Part shown: one piece after another, positions 10,749-19,827 of the stretch | Layout of the letters: each line of letters begins with the position of its first letter | Numbering within the stretch: position 1 is the stretch's first letter | Assembly (NCBI GenBank): GCA_964459305.1 | Contig: CAYWNA010000002.1 | Span: forward strand, 1-64,000 | Direction of reading: 5' to 3' | Length of the DNA stretch: 64,000 nt | Source of the DNA: CAYWNA01 sp964459305 | Lineage (GTDB): Bacteria; Planctomycetota; Planctomycetia; Pirellulales; Pirellulaceae | Notes under the pieces: generated by a model | Seen by the model: the letters and a program-made list of their open reading frames with translations, nothing else | What the model was told of the DNA's origin: nothing | The model's database searches: none | Position numbers and translations under genes: made by a program

Positions 10749-10768
10749 GTCAGCCTGGAAAGGCTGAC
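10749..10768. repeat. Perfect 8-bp inverted repeat (GTCAGCCT/AGGCTGAC)
   Basis: GTCAGCCT and AGGCTGAC flank a GGAA loop. The arrangement of a CAGCCTGGAAAGGCTG core next to a gene remnant looks like a short dispersed hairpin repeat rather than a terminator, because no T-tract follows. Only one copy is in the window. Confidence 0.5.
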
Positions 10769-10822
10769 CTACGACAGTAAGGGCCTCGTGCGCCACGAAG
10801 CGAGATATTCCATCATTAGCCG

Positions 10823-11707
10823 ATGACTGCAACACCCTACTACCTCGGTTGCCCGATCTGGGCAAGCCAGCGCTGGACCGGCAGTCTTTACACACGTCAT
10901 GCGAAACGTGACGAGTGGTTGCAACAGTATTCGCGCGTGTTCCATTCGGTCGAGGGCAACAGCACGTTCTACGGCCTACCGGGGCGAGAAACGATCAAAC
11001 GCTGGGCCAATTCGGTGGACGGTCGTTTTCGGTTCGTGCTGAAATTTCCGCGTGTTATCAGCCACGAGCGACGATTGCTGGACGCAGACGCGGAAACGTA
11101 CGAGTTTCTGGATGTGCTCCAGTTGCTAAAGGATGCGGGCCGTCTTGGTCCATCATTCCTGCAACTGCCCAGCGGATTCGCGCCTCACCATGTGGACGAC
11201 TTGGCCGAGTATCTCCGCGAGCTGCCTCCGGATTTCCCGTACGCGGTCGAAGTTCGTCATCACGACTTTTTCGACGGGGGCAATAACGAGCAGGCTCTGA
11301 ATCGACTGCTGGGAGAACTGCACATCAATCGCGTCATTCATGATACCCGGCCTCTGTTCAGTTCGCCCCCAACCGACGACTGCGAGCGGGAGTCGCAGTC
11401 CCGCAAACCGCGCTGCCCGGTTCACAGAACCGTCACCGGCCAGCATCCTATGATCCGCTTGGTGGGACGTGACGATGTATGTCGAGCCATCCCGTGGGTT
11501 CGCGAGTGGGTTTCGGTTGTGGTTGGTTGGATCAGAAGCGGTTTGACTCCGTTCGTCTTCGCCCACACGCCCGACGATGTTCACGCCCCAGTCTTCGCTC
11601 GCATGTTCCACGAGGAATTGATGAAGCACACGCAACGCGTTCCAGAAATGCCGCCTTGGCCAGGCGAGTCGGAGATAGTCCAGCCAAAACAACTGTCGTT
11701 GTTCTAG
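10823..11707 (+). CDS. DUF72 domain-containing protein
   Basis: A 294-residue DUF72 (YecE-like) TIM-barrel protein. It shows the typical start YYLGCPIWASQRWTGSLY, the VEGNSTFYGLP motif, RFRFVLKFPRVISHERR, and the LGPSFLQLPSGF and YAVEVRHHDFF strands. Biochemical function is not established; some members bind metal and have been proposed as nucleases or isomerases. It converges on the SRAP gene and their stop codons overlap in a shared CTAG. Confidence 0.9.
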   Translation: MTATPYYLGCPIWASQRWTGSLYTRHAKRDEWLQQYSRVFHSVEGNSTFYGLPGRETIKRWANSVDGRFRFVLKFPRVISHERRLLDADAETYEFLDVLQLLKDAGRLGPSFLQLPSGFAPHHVDDLAEYLRELPPDFPYAVEVRHHDFFDGGNNEQALNRLLGELHINRVIHDTRPLFSSPPTDDCERESQSRKPRCPVHRTVTGQHPMIRLVGRDDVCRAIPWVREWVSVVVGWIRSGLTPFVFAHTPDDVHAPVFARMFHEELMKHTQRVPEMPPWPGESEIVQPKQLSLF

Positions 11708-12381
11708 TCATCCACGATCTGTATGCACTTTGGATCGTCATTCCTCGGACTGCTGACGTGTCGGTCCACAGGATCAACCCGCATCCCGTCCGGATCAAAC
11801 GGCCGTAGCAGTGGCTGGAGTCGATCCGGATCCTGCATGGCCGGATCAAGCCAGAGATCGTAATCCGCTTCGTCCAAGATTACGGGCATCCGGTCGTGAA
11901 CGCGTCGGGTCAGCTCATTCGCCTCGGTGGTGATAATCGTGCACGATTCCAGCGTCTGGTCGGTCGAGCGGTCACGCCAAAGTTCCCAGAGCCCGGCAAA
12001 CGCGAATGGCCGGTCGTCCTGCATGCGGATGTAGTAGGGTTGTTTGGCCTTCCCCGTTTTCAGCCACTCGAAAAAGCCATCCGCGAGCACGAGACACCGA
12101 TGACGACGAAACGCTGTTCGGAACGCAGGCTTCGCGGCCACCGTTTCGCCACGAGCATTGATCATTCGCGCCCCCATCGACACGTCCTTTGCCCAGGAGG
12201 GAATAAGTCCCCATCGCAATAGGGCAAACTGGCGCGATGCTGCATCGGAGTGTCTACGGACCGAAGCCACTAGTTGGGTCGGCGCGATGTTATACCGGGG
12301 CGACAAGTCGGGGGCGATATCGCACGCAAACATCTCGCCCAACTTATCCGAGGGGGTCCGTAGCGTGAAACGACCACACAT
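11704..12381 (-). CDS. SOS response-associated peptidase family protein (SRAP, YedK/HMCES-like)
   Basis: A 225-residue SRAP protein, a family that crosslinks to abasic sites in single-stranded DNA through Cys2 and so shields them. Cys2 (MCGRF), Asn75 in MINARGET, Glu105 in FFEW and His162 in RVHDRMPV are all present, so it should be active. The frame extends upstream to 12459, but processing to an N-terminal cysteine requires the MCGRF start at 12381. It overlaps the convergent DUF72 gene by four bases. No LexA box was identified upstream. Confidence 0.95.
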   Translation of the reverse strand: MCGRFTLRTPSDKLGEMFACDIAPDLSPRYNIAPTQLVASVRRHSDAASRQFALLRWGLIPSWAKDVSMGARMINARGETVAAKPAFRTAFRRHRCLVLADGFFEWLKTGKAKQPYYIRMQDDRPFAFAGLWELWRDRSTDQTLESCTIITTEANELTRRVHDRMPVILDEADYDLWLDPAMQDPDRLQPLLRPFDPDGMRVDPVDRHVSSPRNDDPKCIQIVDD

Positions 12382-12705
12382 GAGTGCCTTACCCTCCCGA
12401 CGCGGCGGCCAGGCCATCCATTCGATGATTCGGCAAACAACGCTGCCCCAGTACAGCACGGACGTGATCTTAATGAAAGCGTCGGAGAAAAGCCACTCAG
12501 CGAACGCGGCCCGAGCGAGTAGGGCCCTAGATTGTTTCCGCCAGGTCCTTTTCGTGACGTTCTCGGCGAGATCGTGCCTTATCGTTTCGCCTTTCCTGGC
12601 GACCGTCTCTTCGTGGCGTTACAATCTCCCGAGGCAAAGATGCTTCAAAGGCGCTCTGCATCTGCAAAGACAGCAATCCAACACGTGGTCGAGGAATCCT
12701 TGACG
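12382..12705. other. Intergenic region, divergent promoters expected
   Basis: This 324-base gap lies between the divergent SRAP and hydrolase genes. It should hold both promoters, but I could not pick confident -35/-10 boxes. Open frames here show no protein-like character. Confidence 0.4.
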
Positions 12706-13620
12706 ATGAGATCCCGCCGGTGGCTCAAACGTTCCCTCTTGATCGGCTTGATTACCGTTCCCGCCTGGGTGCTCGGCGATTTCGTCTACTCGCGGATCAT
12801 CTCCCACCGAATCAACTCGTGGGAACAAGGTGTGGAACGAGATGCCGATGGAATACGACTGGGCTGTCGGGAGTACACGCTCGGCAAGGGGCCATCGGCC
12901 GTACTGCTGATACATGGCATCAACGACTCGCCTGCGGCCTACGGCAAGCTCGCTCCGGAACTTGCGAAGAGCTTCACATGCCGAGTGATGCGTCTGCCAG
13001 GCTTCGCAATGCCGGTGGATCAATATGCCAAAACGAACCGCCAGCAGTGGATAGCTGCCGTTGACACGGAGGTTGCGAAGCTTGCGGAAGACCACAGTCA
13101 GGTACACATTGTCGCGCATTCACTGGGCGGCGCGGTTACCGTCCGCTATCTCGTGGACCGCCCGAATTTCAACGGCAAGGTCGTGCTCATCGCGCCAGCG
13201 TTCGGAGTCTCAAACGACCGTAGCCCCGTCCTCTCGACGCGAACATGGCACACGGTGGGCTCCTATCTTCTGTGGTTCACTCGGATTACAGAGTCCCCGT
13301 TTGGGCTCGACGCACGTGGTGTGACCGACGAGGAGTACCCATGGCGAACGCCTTTCGCACCACGGACACTATTCGACGAGACCTTCGCACTGATCGATGA
13401 GAATCGAGATCGAGCCTCCGATATCACCCCGCCGTTGATGATGATCTTGGCAAAGGATGACCATGTGATCGACGTTGCCGCTGCAAGACGTTTCTACGAG
13501 GAGGTTCCTTCGGAAGACAAGCAAATCGTGCTCCTGGAGCACTCCGGGCACGCCGTCACGATCGACAATGAATGGCGTCTTGTGGCCGAAGAAATCGCGG
13601 CTTTTCTCCGTGATGGCTGA
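12706..13620 (+). CDS. Membrane-anchored alpha/beta hydrolase (lipase/esterase-like)
   Basis: A 304-residue protein with a basic start and one hydrophobic helix (LLIGLITVPAWVLGDFVY) as a membrane anchor, then an alpha/beta hydrolase domain. VLLIHGIND is the oxyanion strand, VAHSLGG the nucleophile elbow, ILAKDDHVID carries the acid and EHSGHAV the histidine. The pattern resembles carboxylesterases and monoacylglycerol lipases. An upstream ATG at 12532 would add 58 residues without hydrolase features, so I start at 12706 directly before the anchor. The substrate cannot be read from the sequence. Confidence 0.85.
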   Translation: MRSRRWLKRSLLIGLITVPAWVLGDFVYSRIISHRINSWEQGVERDADGIRLGCREYTLGKGPSAVLLIHGINDSPAAYGKLAPELAKSFTCRVMRLPGFAMPVDQYAKTNRQQWIAAVDTEVAKLAEDHSQVHIVAHSLGGAVTVRYLVDRPNFNGKVVLIAPAFGVSNDRSPVLSTRTWHTVGSYLLWFTRITESPFGLDARGVTDEEYPWRTPFAPRTLFDETFALIDENRDRASDITPPLMMILAKDDHVIDVAAARRFYEEVPSEDKQIVLLEHSGHAVTIDNEWRLVAEEIAAFLRDG

Positions 13621-13757
13621 GACGAAGACAAGGCTTGGCATCTATCTCAACCAAGGCACAGCGTATTGAGGGCGGAAGCGTCAGCGAAGGAATCACTGCG
13701 ATTTCCAGGACAGAGCTTGGGAACCAGGAAAGCGACGGGACAATGCCGAGTCCCACC

Positions 13758-14933
13758 CTACCACTTCACGCCTGTTTTCAGGCCCGTTGGCCGCGGGTCC
13801 AAGGCGCCTTTTAGGCCCAGTTGCCGCGGGTCCCGAGCGATTTTGTCCGTGAAGGTGCGTACGTCTTCGACGATGGGGCGCAAACGCACGCCGAGTTCTT
13901 CCGCGTTGCTCAGCAGACGATCTAACTTCCTGTAAATCTCGTCATCGTAAACAAGCTTGCCCAAAGTGCCTTCCCCCGAGTTCATCGCCTCGCTGAAGGT
14001 GACAAGTTGGAGGAGCAACTCGTTCAGATTCCGCGTGCTTTCGTCGACGTTTTCGATCAGTTGTGCGCCGCGTTGGCCGAGCGGGCGGATAAACTCGTCG
14101 AGATGCTCCAGGTTGACTTCCGCTTTCTTGCTCACTCGCTGAAAGTCGGCCATCGTCGTCTGGGCGGTCACCATGGTCTTGCGCGTTTCGTCCAGGAACT
14201 CGGGCAGTTTTTCCAGAGACTGCCGAAGTTTCGCGTTCATATCTTCATCGCCGAGCACGCTCTCGACCGAGCGCATCGTGTTCTCGAAGCGGCCCAGGGC
14301 CACATCGGCCTTTTCCATGATTGCCAGGATCTTATTGTCCTCACCGCCAACCGTTTGGTTGACTGAATTGGCAAGTTGTGCGACTTCCTCACCCGCGGTT
14401 TCAACCGACGTCAGGGCCGCCGTCATCTTGCCTTCCAGATTGACCAAGACCCGGAGCGGATTGCTGGCCACCACACCCTCAGATATGTATTCTTCATCGC
14501 CGCTTAACAACTGTTTGGCCGCCTGTCCTTCATCCTCATCAAGTTCACCGTTTTTGTCCTTGTCGAACGTCGCCAGCAAGTCGGCCTCTCCGCTGGGCAC
14601 AAACTGCAGCACCGCATCGCCGAACAAGGATCCCGAGGCGATGCGGCATGTCTCGTTCCTTCGAAGTCGAAACTTGTCGTTGATCTTGGCGCTCACCAAC
14701 ACTCCGCCCTCGGGCAACAGCTTTACATCGGACACACGTCCGACGAGCACGCCGCTTTTTCGGACAGGCGTGTCGACGGTGATGCCCGGCGCTTCGGGAA
14801 ACTTGATGTGAACGATATAGTGGGGCTGCAGGATATTGGGCCATGCACCAAAGAGCATGATCAGCACCGCTGTGATGGTAACCGCGGCAACCACCACAAC
14901 ACCCACTCGAAAGTGAAGTACCCGCTCGTCCAT
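13758..14933 (-). CDS. mlaD: MlaD-like MCE-domain lipid transport protein
   Basis: A 391-residue MCE protein, the substrate-binding part of an Mla-type ABC lipid transporter. An N-terminal transmembrane helix (about 8-30) is followed by the MCE domain (about 38-165, with VRKSGVLVGRVSDVKLLPEG). A long coiled-coil-like helical region resembling mycobacterial Mce and LetB-type extensions follows. Within the MCE domain, residues 124-135 read DKDKNGELDEDE, a textbook EF-hand loop. The C-terminus is basic and proline-rich. It is the last gene of an mlaE-mlaF-mlaD operon, starting nine bases after mlaF. Retrograde phospholipid transport between the membranes is inferred from the family. Confidence 0.93.
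   Translation of the reverse strand: MDERVLHFRVGVVVVAAVTITAVLIMLFGAWPNILQPHYIVHIKFPEAPGITVDTPVRKSGVLVGRVSDVKLLPEGGVLVSAKINDKFRLRRNETCRIASGSLFGDAVLQFVPSGEADLLATFDKDKNGELDEDEGQAAKQLLSGDEEYISEGVVASNPLRVLVNLEGKMTAALTSVETAGEEVAQLANSVNQTVGGEDNKILAIMEKADVALGRFENTMRSVESVLGDEDMNAKLRQSLEKLPEFLDETRKTMVTAQTTMADFQRVSKKAEVNLEHLDEFIRPLGQRGAQLIENVDESTRNLNELLLQLVTFSEAMNSGEGTLGKLVYDDEIYRKLDRLLSNAEELGVRLRPIVEDVRTFTDKIARDPRQLGLKGALDPRPTGLKTGVKW
14529..14564 (-). other. EF-hand-like calcium-binding loop inside the MlaD MCE domain
   Basis: The twelve codons translate to DKDKNGELDEDE. Ligand positions 1, 3, 5, 9 and 12 are D, D, N, D and E with glycine at 6 and leucine at 8, which fits the canonical loop. The flanking sequence is not a clear E-helix/F-helix pair, so a dockerin-like or solitary calcium loop is also possible. 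Confidence 0.6.
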
Positions 14934-14942
14934 GTTCCGCTC

Positions 14943-15761
14943 CTACGCCTGCATTTCCATGATCCGTTCTCCGGCCTCGCCATTGACGAACTGCAACACG
15001 CGCCGGTCTTCACACCGGTCCAGCCCGCTTGGCGGCCCATCGAACACGATCTGGGGTTGGTCTGACTCCATGCGCGAAACGGGATGGACCATCACGACGC
15101 GATCCGCCACGCTGCGCGCTGTTCGCATGCTGTGACTGACGACAACACTCGTCACCGGACGGTTCCTCCGGGTGCGCATCATCAATTCGTTGATGACATC
15201 GCTCATGATGGGGTCGAGCCCCGTGGTTGGTTCGTCGTACAACATCAGTTCAGGGTCCATGATCAACGCCCTTGCCAGACCGACTCGTTTTCGCATGCCT
15301 CCCGATAGCTCGGCCGGCTTCTTGTTGATCGAGTTGCCCGGCAAACCGACCTCAGACAGCCGAGCCAACACCCGCTCGTAGATCTCGTCGTCTGGATAGT
15401 CCGTGTGTTGTCGTAACGGAAAAGCGACGTTTTGGCCAACTGTCATACTGTCGAACAGCGCTGCATTCTGAAATACAAATCCATAGCGAATTCGCTGTTC
15501 CGTCAGTTTCTTGTCACTCAGTTTCGCCAAGTGGTGCCCGTCGAAGACCACTTCACCGCGCGTCGGCTTGATCAGGTGGATCAGCGCCTTCAACAACACC
15601 GTTTTCCCACAGCCGCTCTCGCCGATGATGACGAGCGTCTGTCCTCGTGGGATACTCAGGTTGATGTTCCGCAGGACCTCTTGTCTTCCGAATCGGATGT
15701 GCAAGTCGCGCACCTCGATCAGCGGTTGGCCAGGTTCAGAATCGGTTGACTGTGGCGTCAT
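14943..15761 (-). CDS. mlaF: Mla-type ABC transporter ATP-binding protein
   Basis: A 272-residue ATPase of the MlaF family that powers lipid transport with MlaE and MlaD at the inner membrane. Walker A is GESGCGKTVLLK, the Q-loop is near FVFQNAALFDSMTV, the signature is LSGGMRKRVGLARAL, and Walker B is LMLYDEPTTGLDP, followed by an H-loop in VVVSHSM. It starts 15 bases after mlaE and ends nine bases before mlaD. The tail after the H-loop is that of a single-domain ATPase. Confidence 0.95.
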   Translation of the reverse strand: MTPQSTDSEPGQPLIEVRDLHIRFGRQEVLRNINLSIPRGQTLVIIGESGCGKTVLLKALIHLIKPTRGEVVFDGHHLAKLSDKKLTEQRIRYGFVFQNAALFDSMTVGQNVAFPLRQHTDYPDDEIYERVLARLSEVGLPGNSINKKPAELSGGMRKRVGLARALIMDPELMLYDEPTTGLDPIMSDVINELMMRTRRNRPVTSVVVSHSMRTARSVADRVVMVHPVSRMESDQPQIVFDGPPSGLDRCEDRRVLQFVNGEAGERIMEMQA

Positions 15762-15776
15762 GGTTTTACCAACACA

Positions 15777-16652
15777 CTAGAATAGACTGGCCCCTTCCGG
15801 CCACACCATGTAGTAGATGGAATCGAGCGTAATTGCCAGCAACAAGTCCAAAGCCAGGATCAATACGAATGAATGCACGAAGGCGGCCGTGGCTGCCTTG
15901 CCAACGCCTTCCGCGCCCGGACGACAATTGAATCCTTGGTAGCAGCTGACCAGCGCTATTGCGATTCCGAAAAACACGCTCTTGAAAATTCCGCTGAACA
16001 GGTCAAACGTACCGACGAACTCCTGCGCGTTGTACAAGTAGTGGTGCTTGTCGACGCTTAGAATGATAACACTGTAGAAGTATCCGCCGACGACACCCAT
16101 GAAAATCGCCATCACGGTGAGCGCCGGAATCAAGAACAGGAAAGCGATGAATCGAGGCACGACCAAATACCGGATGGGATTTGCTCCCATGCTGGCCAAT
16201 GCGTCGATTTGTTCTGTGACACGCATCGTTCCCAATTCCGCCGCCATCGCGCTTCCGACGCGCCCAGCCAACATGGTGGCGGCCAGCACCGGGCCCAATT
16301 CGCGAGCAAGCGACATATTGATAACGGCACCCAACTCCGTTTCCATGTTCAACTGTCGAAAATGGTAGTAGGTCTGGACAGCTAGCACCATGCCGATAAA
16401 AGTCCCGGTCAGCGCGACAACTGGGAGGCTCAATACGCCCACCTGGTAGAAAACCGGCAGCAGAGTCGACTTCCTAGGAAGCCGAAACAGCATCCAGGAA
16501 ATGGTCCGCCAGGAAAAATATGCCATATCGCCCACCGCCATGATGCTGTTGATCGTGACGGCGCCCCAGTCGGACACCCAGTCGGCAAGTCCTCCAGGCG
16601 GAACGCCGGAAGGATCGTGTTCGGCAGACGAGATATTCGAGCCGCTGGACAT
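15777..16652 (-). CDS. mlaE: Mla-type ABC transporter permease
   Basis: A 291-residue MlaE/DUF140 permease. After a hydrophilic N-terminus come five to six hydrophobic segments with the family motifs GTFIGMVLAVQ, ELGPVLAATMLAGRVGSAMAAELGTM and EQIDALASMGANPIRYLVVPR. It is the first gene of the mlaE-mlaF-mlaD operon. Two palindromic repeats lie further upstream of its start. Confidence 0.95.
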   Translation of the reverse strand: MSSGSNISSAEHDPSGVPPGGLADWVSDWGAVTINSIMAVGDMAYFSWRTISWMLFRLPRKSTLLPVFYQVGVLSLPVVALTGTFIGMVLAVQTYYHFRQLNMETELGAVINMSLARELGPVLAATMLAGRVGSAMAAELGTMRVTEQIDALASMGANPIRYLVVPRFIAFLFLIPALTVMAIFMGVVGGYFYSVIILSVDKHHYLYNAQEFVGTFDLFSGIFKSVFFGIAIALVSCYQGFNCRPGAEGVGKAATAAFVHSFVLILALDLLLAITLDSIYYMVWPEGASLF

Positions 16653-16853
16653 GGAGTGCGTTTGCGAGTGCCTGGATGTACTGGTTCAACCGTGACGACC
16701 GTCGCTACAAGCGCGCAGTATCCGTGCGCACCTGATGGCGTCGTTCATGTGATCGGCGAGCCGACTGTGACGCTTGAGCAGACCTTGCGGAAAATGCCGA
16801 CTTCTATGATCAGGGACTATAGGAAAGATAGGACCGCGGCGACAGCAGCTAGC

Positions 16854-17001
16854 GGTGCTGCACGGCCTTGACCGTAACTCTGGCAGTTGCCGGCAGTGAC
16901 AGCACAGCAACCCGACGCGTAAGCGAGGAGCGAGTTGCAACATTTCCTCGCTTACGCGTCGGGTTACTGTGCCGGAGTTACGATCAAGGCCGTGCTGCAC
17001 C
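16854..17001. repeat. Palindromic repeat family 2, copy 1
   Basis: A 148-base element with nested inverted repeats. The ends pair GGTGC-GCACGGCCTTGA with its complement. The centre is a perfect 21-base pair of arms (16909-16929 and 16945-16965) reading AACCCGACGCGTAAGCGAGG and complement around a 15-base loop. A second copy with the same layout lies at 52347-52472. It sits between mlaE and the clpC terminator region. Confidence 0.85.
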
Positions 17002-17065
17002 AAGGGATCGATAGTCCCTCTTGGAAACGCCGCCGAAATAGAAACGTCATTTGGTCGCCAGGTGA

Positions 17066-17182
17066 TACCTGCGGCCAGGATTGACACTTTTGCGCATGTA
17101 GCCGAAGTCGCCAGACGTCTGCGTAGGGAAGAACCAAACTCTGGCGAGTTCGGCTACAGGTCAGACTTGTCCGCGGATGGTA
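17066..17182. repeat. Palindromic repeat family 1, copy B
   Basis: A 117-base copy in the opposite orientation to copy C. Outer ends run from TACCTGCGGCC to GGATGGTA, and inner arms read GTAGCCGAAGTCGCCAGAC and its partner CTCTGGCGAGTTCGGCTAC. Compared with copy C, it lacks four bases (TTTG) at the end of one inner arm. Confidence 0.85.
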
Positions 17183-17203
17183 GAACGAGCAGCACCCGCA
17201 GAC

Positions 17204-17228
17204 GCCCCAAGCCCGTTGGGCTTGGGGC
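17204..17228 (-). terminator. Perfect 11-bp hairpin downstream of clpC
   Basis: GCCCCAAGCCC and its exact complement flank a three-base loop, 35 bases past the clpC stop. There is no T-tract, so it is either a weak or non-canonical terminator or another dispersed hairpin. A related CCCCAAGCCCAACGGG stretch occurs near 61.63 kb. Confidence 0.45.
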
Positions 17229-17262
17229 AAACGAAGCAGAGCCAGGGCCTAAATGATCCGGA

Positions 17263-19809
17263 TTACTCTTCCTCAGATTCCTCAGACTCGCCGACACCGG
17301 CGGCGACGGGCTCCGGTTCTTCGCTTTCGACCACCTCGCCGTGAAACGCAAGCCGTCGGGCCTTGCCCTCATCGTCGCGAACGACGTCGACGACGATCTT
17401 GTTCGTGCCTTGGAATGAGCCCTGTAGCAGATCCTCGGCTAACGGGTCTTCGATTCGGTTCTCAAGCGCACGACGCAAGGGCCTCGCACCATAATCCAGG
17501 TCTTTGCAGGCAACTTTGATGAGGAATTCCTTGGCACCGTCGGTCAACTCCAGCTCGAATCCGCGATCCGCAAGCCGTTTGCGTACGTGTGCCACCTCCA
17601 ACTCGATTACTAGTTTGAGATCTTCGTTCGTCAGATGCCGGAAGACGATCACGTCATCTAAACGGTTGAGGAACTCGGGGCGGAATACCTTTTCGATGTG
17701 CTCGTTGACTCGGGCCTTCATGCTGTCATAACTCGCGTCCTGATCCGGCCGCTGGAAGCCGAAACCGGATTCGTTCTTGATCGCTTGAGCGCCGGCGTTG
17801 GTGGTCATGATCATGACGGCGTTGCGGAAATCCACCTTGCGGCCGAATGCGTCCGTCAAGCGGCCTTCCTCCATCACTTGAAGCAATGTGTTGAAGACCT
17901 CGGGATGGGCTTTCTCAATCTCGTCCAACAAGACGACGGAGTACGGTCGGCGACGGATCTTCTCGGTCAACTGGCCACCTTCTTCGTAACCTACATAACC
18001 AGGAGGCGCCCCAATGAGGCGACTGACGTTGTGCTTCTCCGAGTACTCGCTCATGTCGATTTGGACCAGAGCATCCTCGTCGCCAAAGAGATACTCCGCC
18101 AGTACTTTGGCCAGCAGGGTTTTTCCAACGCCCGTCGGTCCCGCAAATACGAAGCAACCTGTGGGACGACGTGGATCCTTCAGGCCGCTGCGGCTACGTC
18201 GCGTTGCTTTGGCGATGGCTTTGACGGCGTTTTCCTGGCTGATAACGCGCTTGTGGAGTTCCTCCTCCATCTTCATCAACCGCAGGCTTTCTTCGGTCGA
18301 CAGCCGCGTTAGCGGAACGCCGGTCATTTTGGAGACGACTTCGGCGATGACCTCTTCGTCCACGACGCCATCGGTCTCTTTCGACTTTTCGCGCCATTCG
18401 TGAGTGATCTGGTCCTTCTTTTTCTTCAACTTGTCGGCCTGGTCGCGCAGTGCTGCTGCCTTTTCGAAATCCTGATTGGCGACTGCATCTTCCTTTTCTT
18501 TGTTCAGTCTTTCGACATCTTCGTCGATCTCTTTCAGATCGGGCGGACGTGTCATGGACCGCAGACGCACTCGGGCACCAGCTTCGTCGATCACGTCAAT
18601 CGCTTTGTCCGGCAGACAGCGCGACGAGACGTAGCGATCGGACAACTCAACGGCCGAATCGACGGCATCGTCCGTGATTTGCACTCGATGGTGCTCTTCG
18701 TACCGCGAACGAAGGCCTTTCAGAATCGCCACGGTCTCATCCTTGGTCGTGGGATCCACGATGATTTCCTGGAATCGACGTGCCAGCGCATTGTCCTTTT
18801 CGATGTACTTGCGGTATTCATCCAGCGTCGTTGCGCCAATGCACTGAATTTCGCCGCGAGACAGCGCCGGCTTGAGCACATTCGCCGCATCGATAGCGCC
18901 TTCGGCCCCACCCGCTCCGACCAGCGTGTGCAATTCGTCGATGAAGAGAATGGTGTTTTTGGCGCGTCGGACCTCGTTCATCACCGCTTTGATTCGTTCT
19001 TCAAACTGACCGCGGTATTTGGTGCCGGCCACCATCATGGCCAGATCCAATACGACGATTCGCTTTTCGCTTAGTAGATCAGGGATATTGCCGCTTACGA
19101 CCTGCTGGGCAAAACCTTCGACAATTGCCGTCTTGCCCACGCCCGCTTCACCCAGCAATACGGGATTGTTCTTGGTGCGGCGACAGAGGACTTGGATGGC
19201 GCGTTCGATTTCACGTTCCCGGCCGATGACGGGGTCCAACTTGTTCTGCTTGGCCAAATGTGTGAGATCGCGGCCAAAGCTATCCAAGGCGGGTGTCTTC
19301 GATTTGCCCTTCCGGCCTTCGCTCCTGCTTTCACGCCCGCTTCGTTCAGATGGTTCCTCTTCGCCCTCCAGACCGTGGCCGAGCAGATTCAGTACCTCTT
19401 CCCGGACTTCTTCCAGCTTGAGACCCAAATTCATCAGAACCTGAGCGGCAACGCCTTCTTGTTCCCGCAGCAGTCCCAGCAGGATGTGCTCGGTACCAAC
19501 GTAGTTGTGGTTCAGATTGCGGGCCTCTTCCATCGAATACTCGATCACCTTTTTCGCACGTGGCGTCTGAGGCAGTTTGCCCATGGTGACCATTTCCGGC
19601 CCGCTCTGCACTAGCTTCTCGACTTCCAGCCGAATCTTGCGCAGGTCGACGTCCAGGTTCTTCAGGACGTTGGCGGCGACACCGCTGCCTTCTTTGACGA
19701 GACCAAGCAAGATATGCTCGGTGCCGATGTATTCGTGGTTGAACCGCTGTGCCTCTTGGTTCGCAAGCTGCATCACCTTCCGTGCGCGGTCAGTAAATCT
19801 CTCGTACAT
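17263..19809 (-). CDS. clpC: ATP-dependent Clp protease ATP-binding subunit ClpC
   Basis: An 848-residue Hsp100 unfoldase that feeds substrates to ClpP. The double Clp-N domain occupies residues 1-145. The first AAA domain has Walker A GEAGVGKTAIVEG near 220. A middle UVR-like coiled coil (about 425-460) marks it as ClpC rather than ClpB, and the second AAA domain has GPTGVGKTLLAKV. The C-terminal tail is acidic. A GAAGGGG ribosome site precedes the ATG. A TPR membrane protein gene ends 18 bases upstream, so the two look cotranscribed. No CIRCE or CtsR-type operator was recognised. Confidence 0.97.
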   Translation of the reverse strand: MYERFTDRARKVMQLANQEAQRFNHEYIGTEHILLGLVKEGSGVAANVLKNLDVDLRKIRLEVEKLVQSGPEMVTMGKLPQTPRAKKVIEYSMEEARNLNHNYVGTEHILLGLLREQEGVAAQVLMNLGLKLEEVREEVLNLLGHGLEGEEEPSERSGRESRSEGRKGKSKTPALDSFGRDLTHLAKQNKLDPVIGREREIERAIQVLCRRTKNNPVLLGEAGVGKTAIVEGFAQQVVSGNIPDLLSEKRIVVLDLAMMVAGTKYRGQFEERIKAVMNEVRRAKNTILFIDELHTLVGAGGAEGAIDAANVLKPALSRGEIQCIGATTLDEYRKYIEKDNALARRFQEIIVDPTTKDETVAILKGLRSRYEEHHRVQITDDAVDSAVELSDRYVSSRCLPDKAIDVIDEAGARVRLRSMTRPPDLKEIDEDVERLNKEKEDAVANQDFEKAAALRDQADKLKKKKDQITHEWREKSKETDGVVDEEVIAEVVSKMTGVPLTRLSTEESLRLMKMEEELHKRVISQENAVKAIAKATRRSRSGLKDPRRPTGCFVFAGPTGVGKTLLAKVLAEYLFGDEDALVQIDMSEYSEKHNVSRLIGAPPGYVGYEEGGQLTEKIRRRPYSVVLLDEIEKAHPEVFNTLLQVMEEGRLTDAFGRKVDFRNAVMIMTTNAGAQAIKNESGFGFQRPDQDASYDSMKARVNEHIEKVFRPEFLNRLDDVIVFRHLTNEDLKLVIELEVAHVRKRLADRGFELELTDGAKEFLIKVACKDLDYGARPLRRALENRIEDPLAEDLLQGSFQGTNKIVVDVVRDDEGKARRLAFHGEVVESEEPEPVAAGVGESEESEEE

Positions 19810-19827
19810 TGGGTTCCCCTTCTCCGG

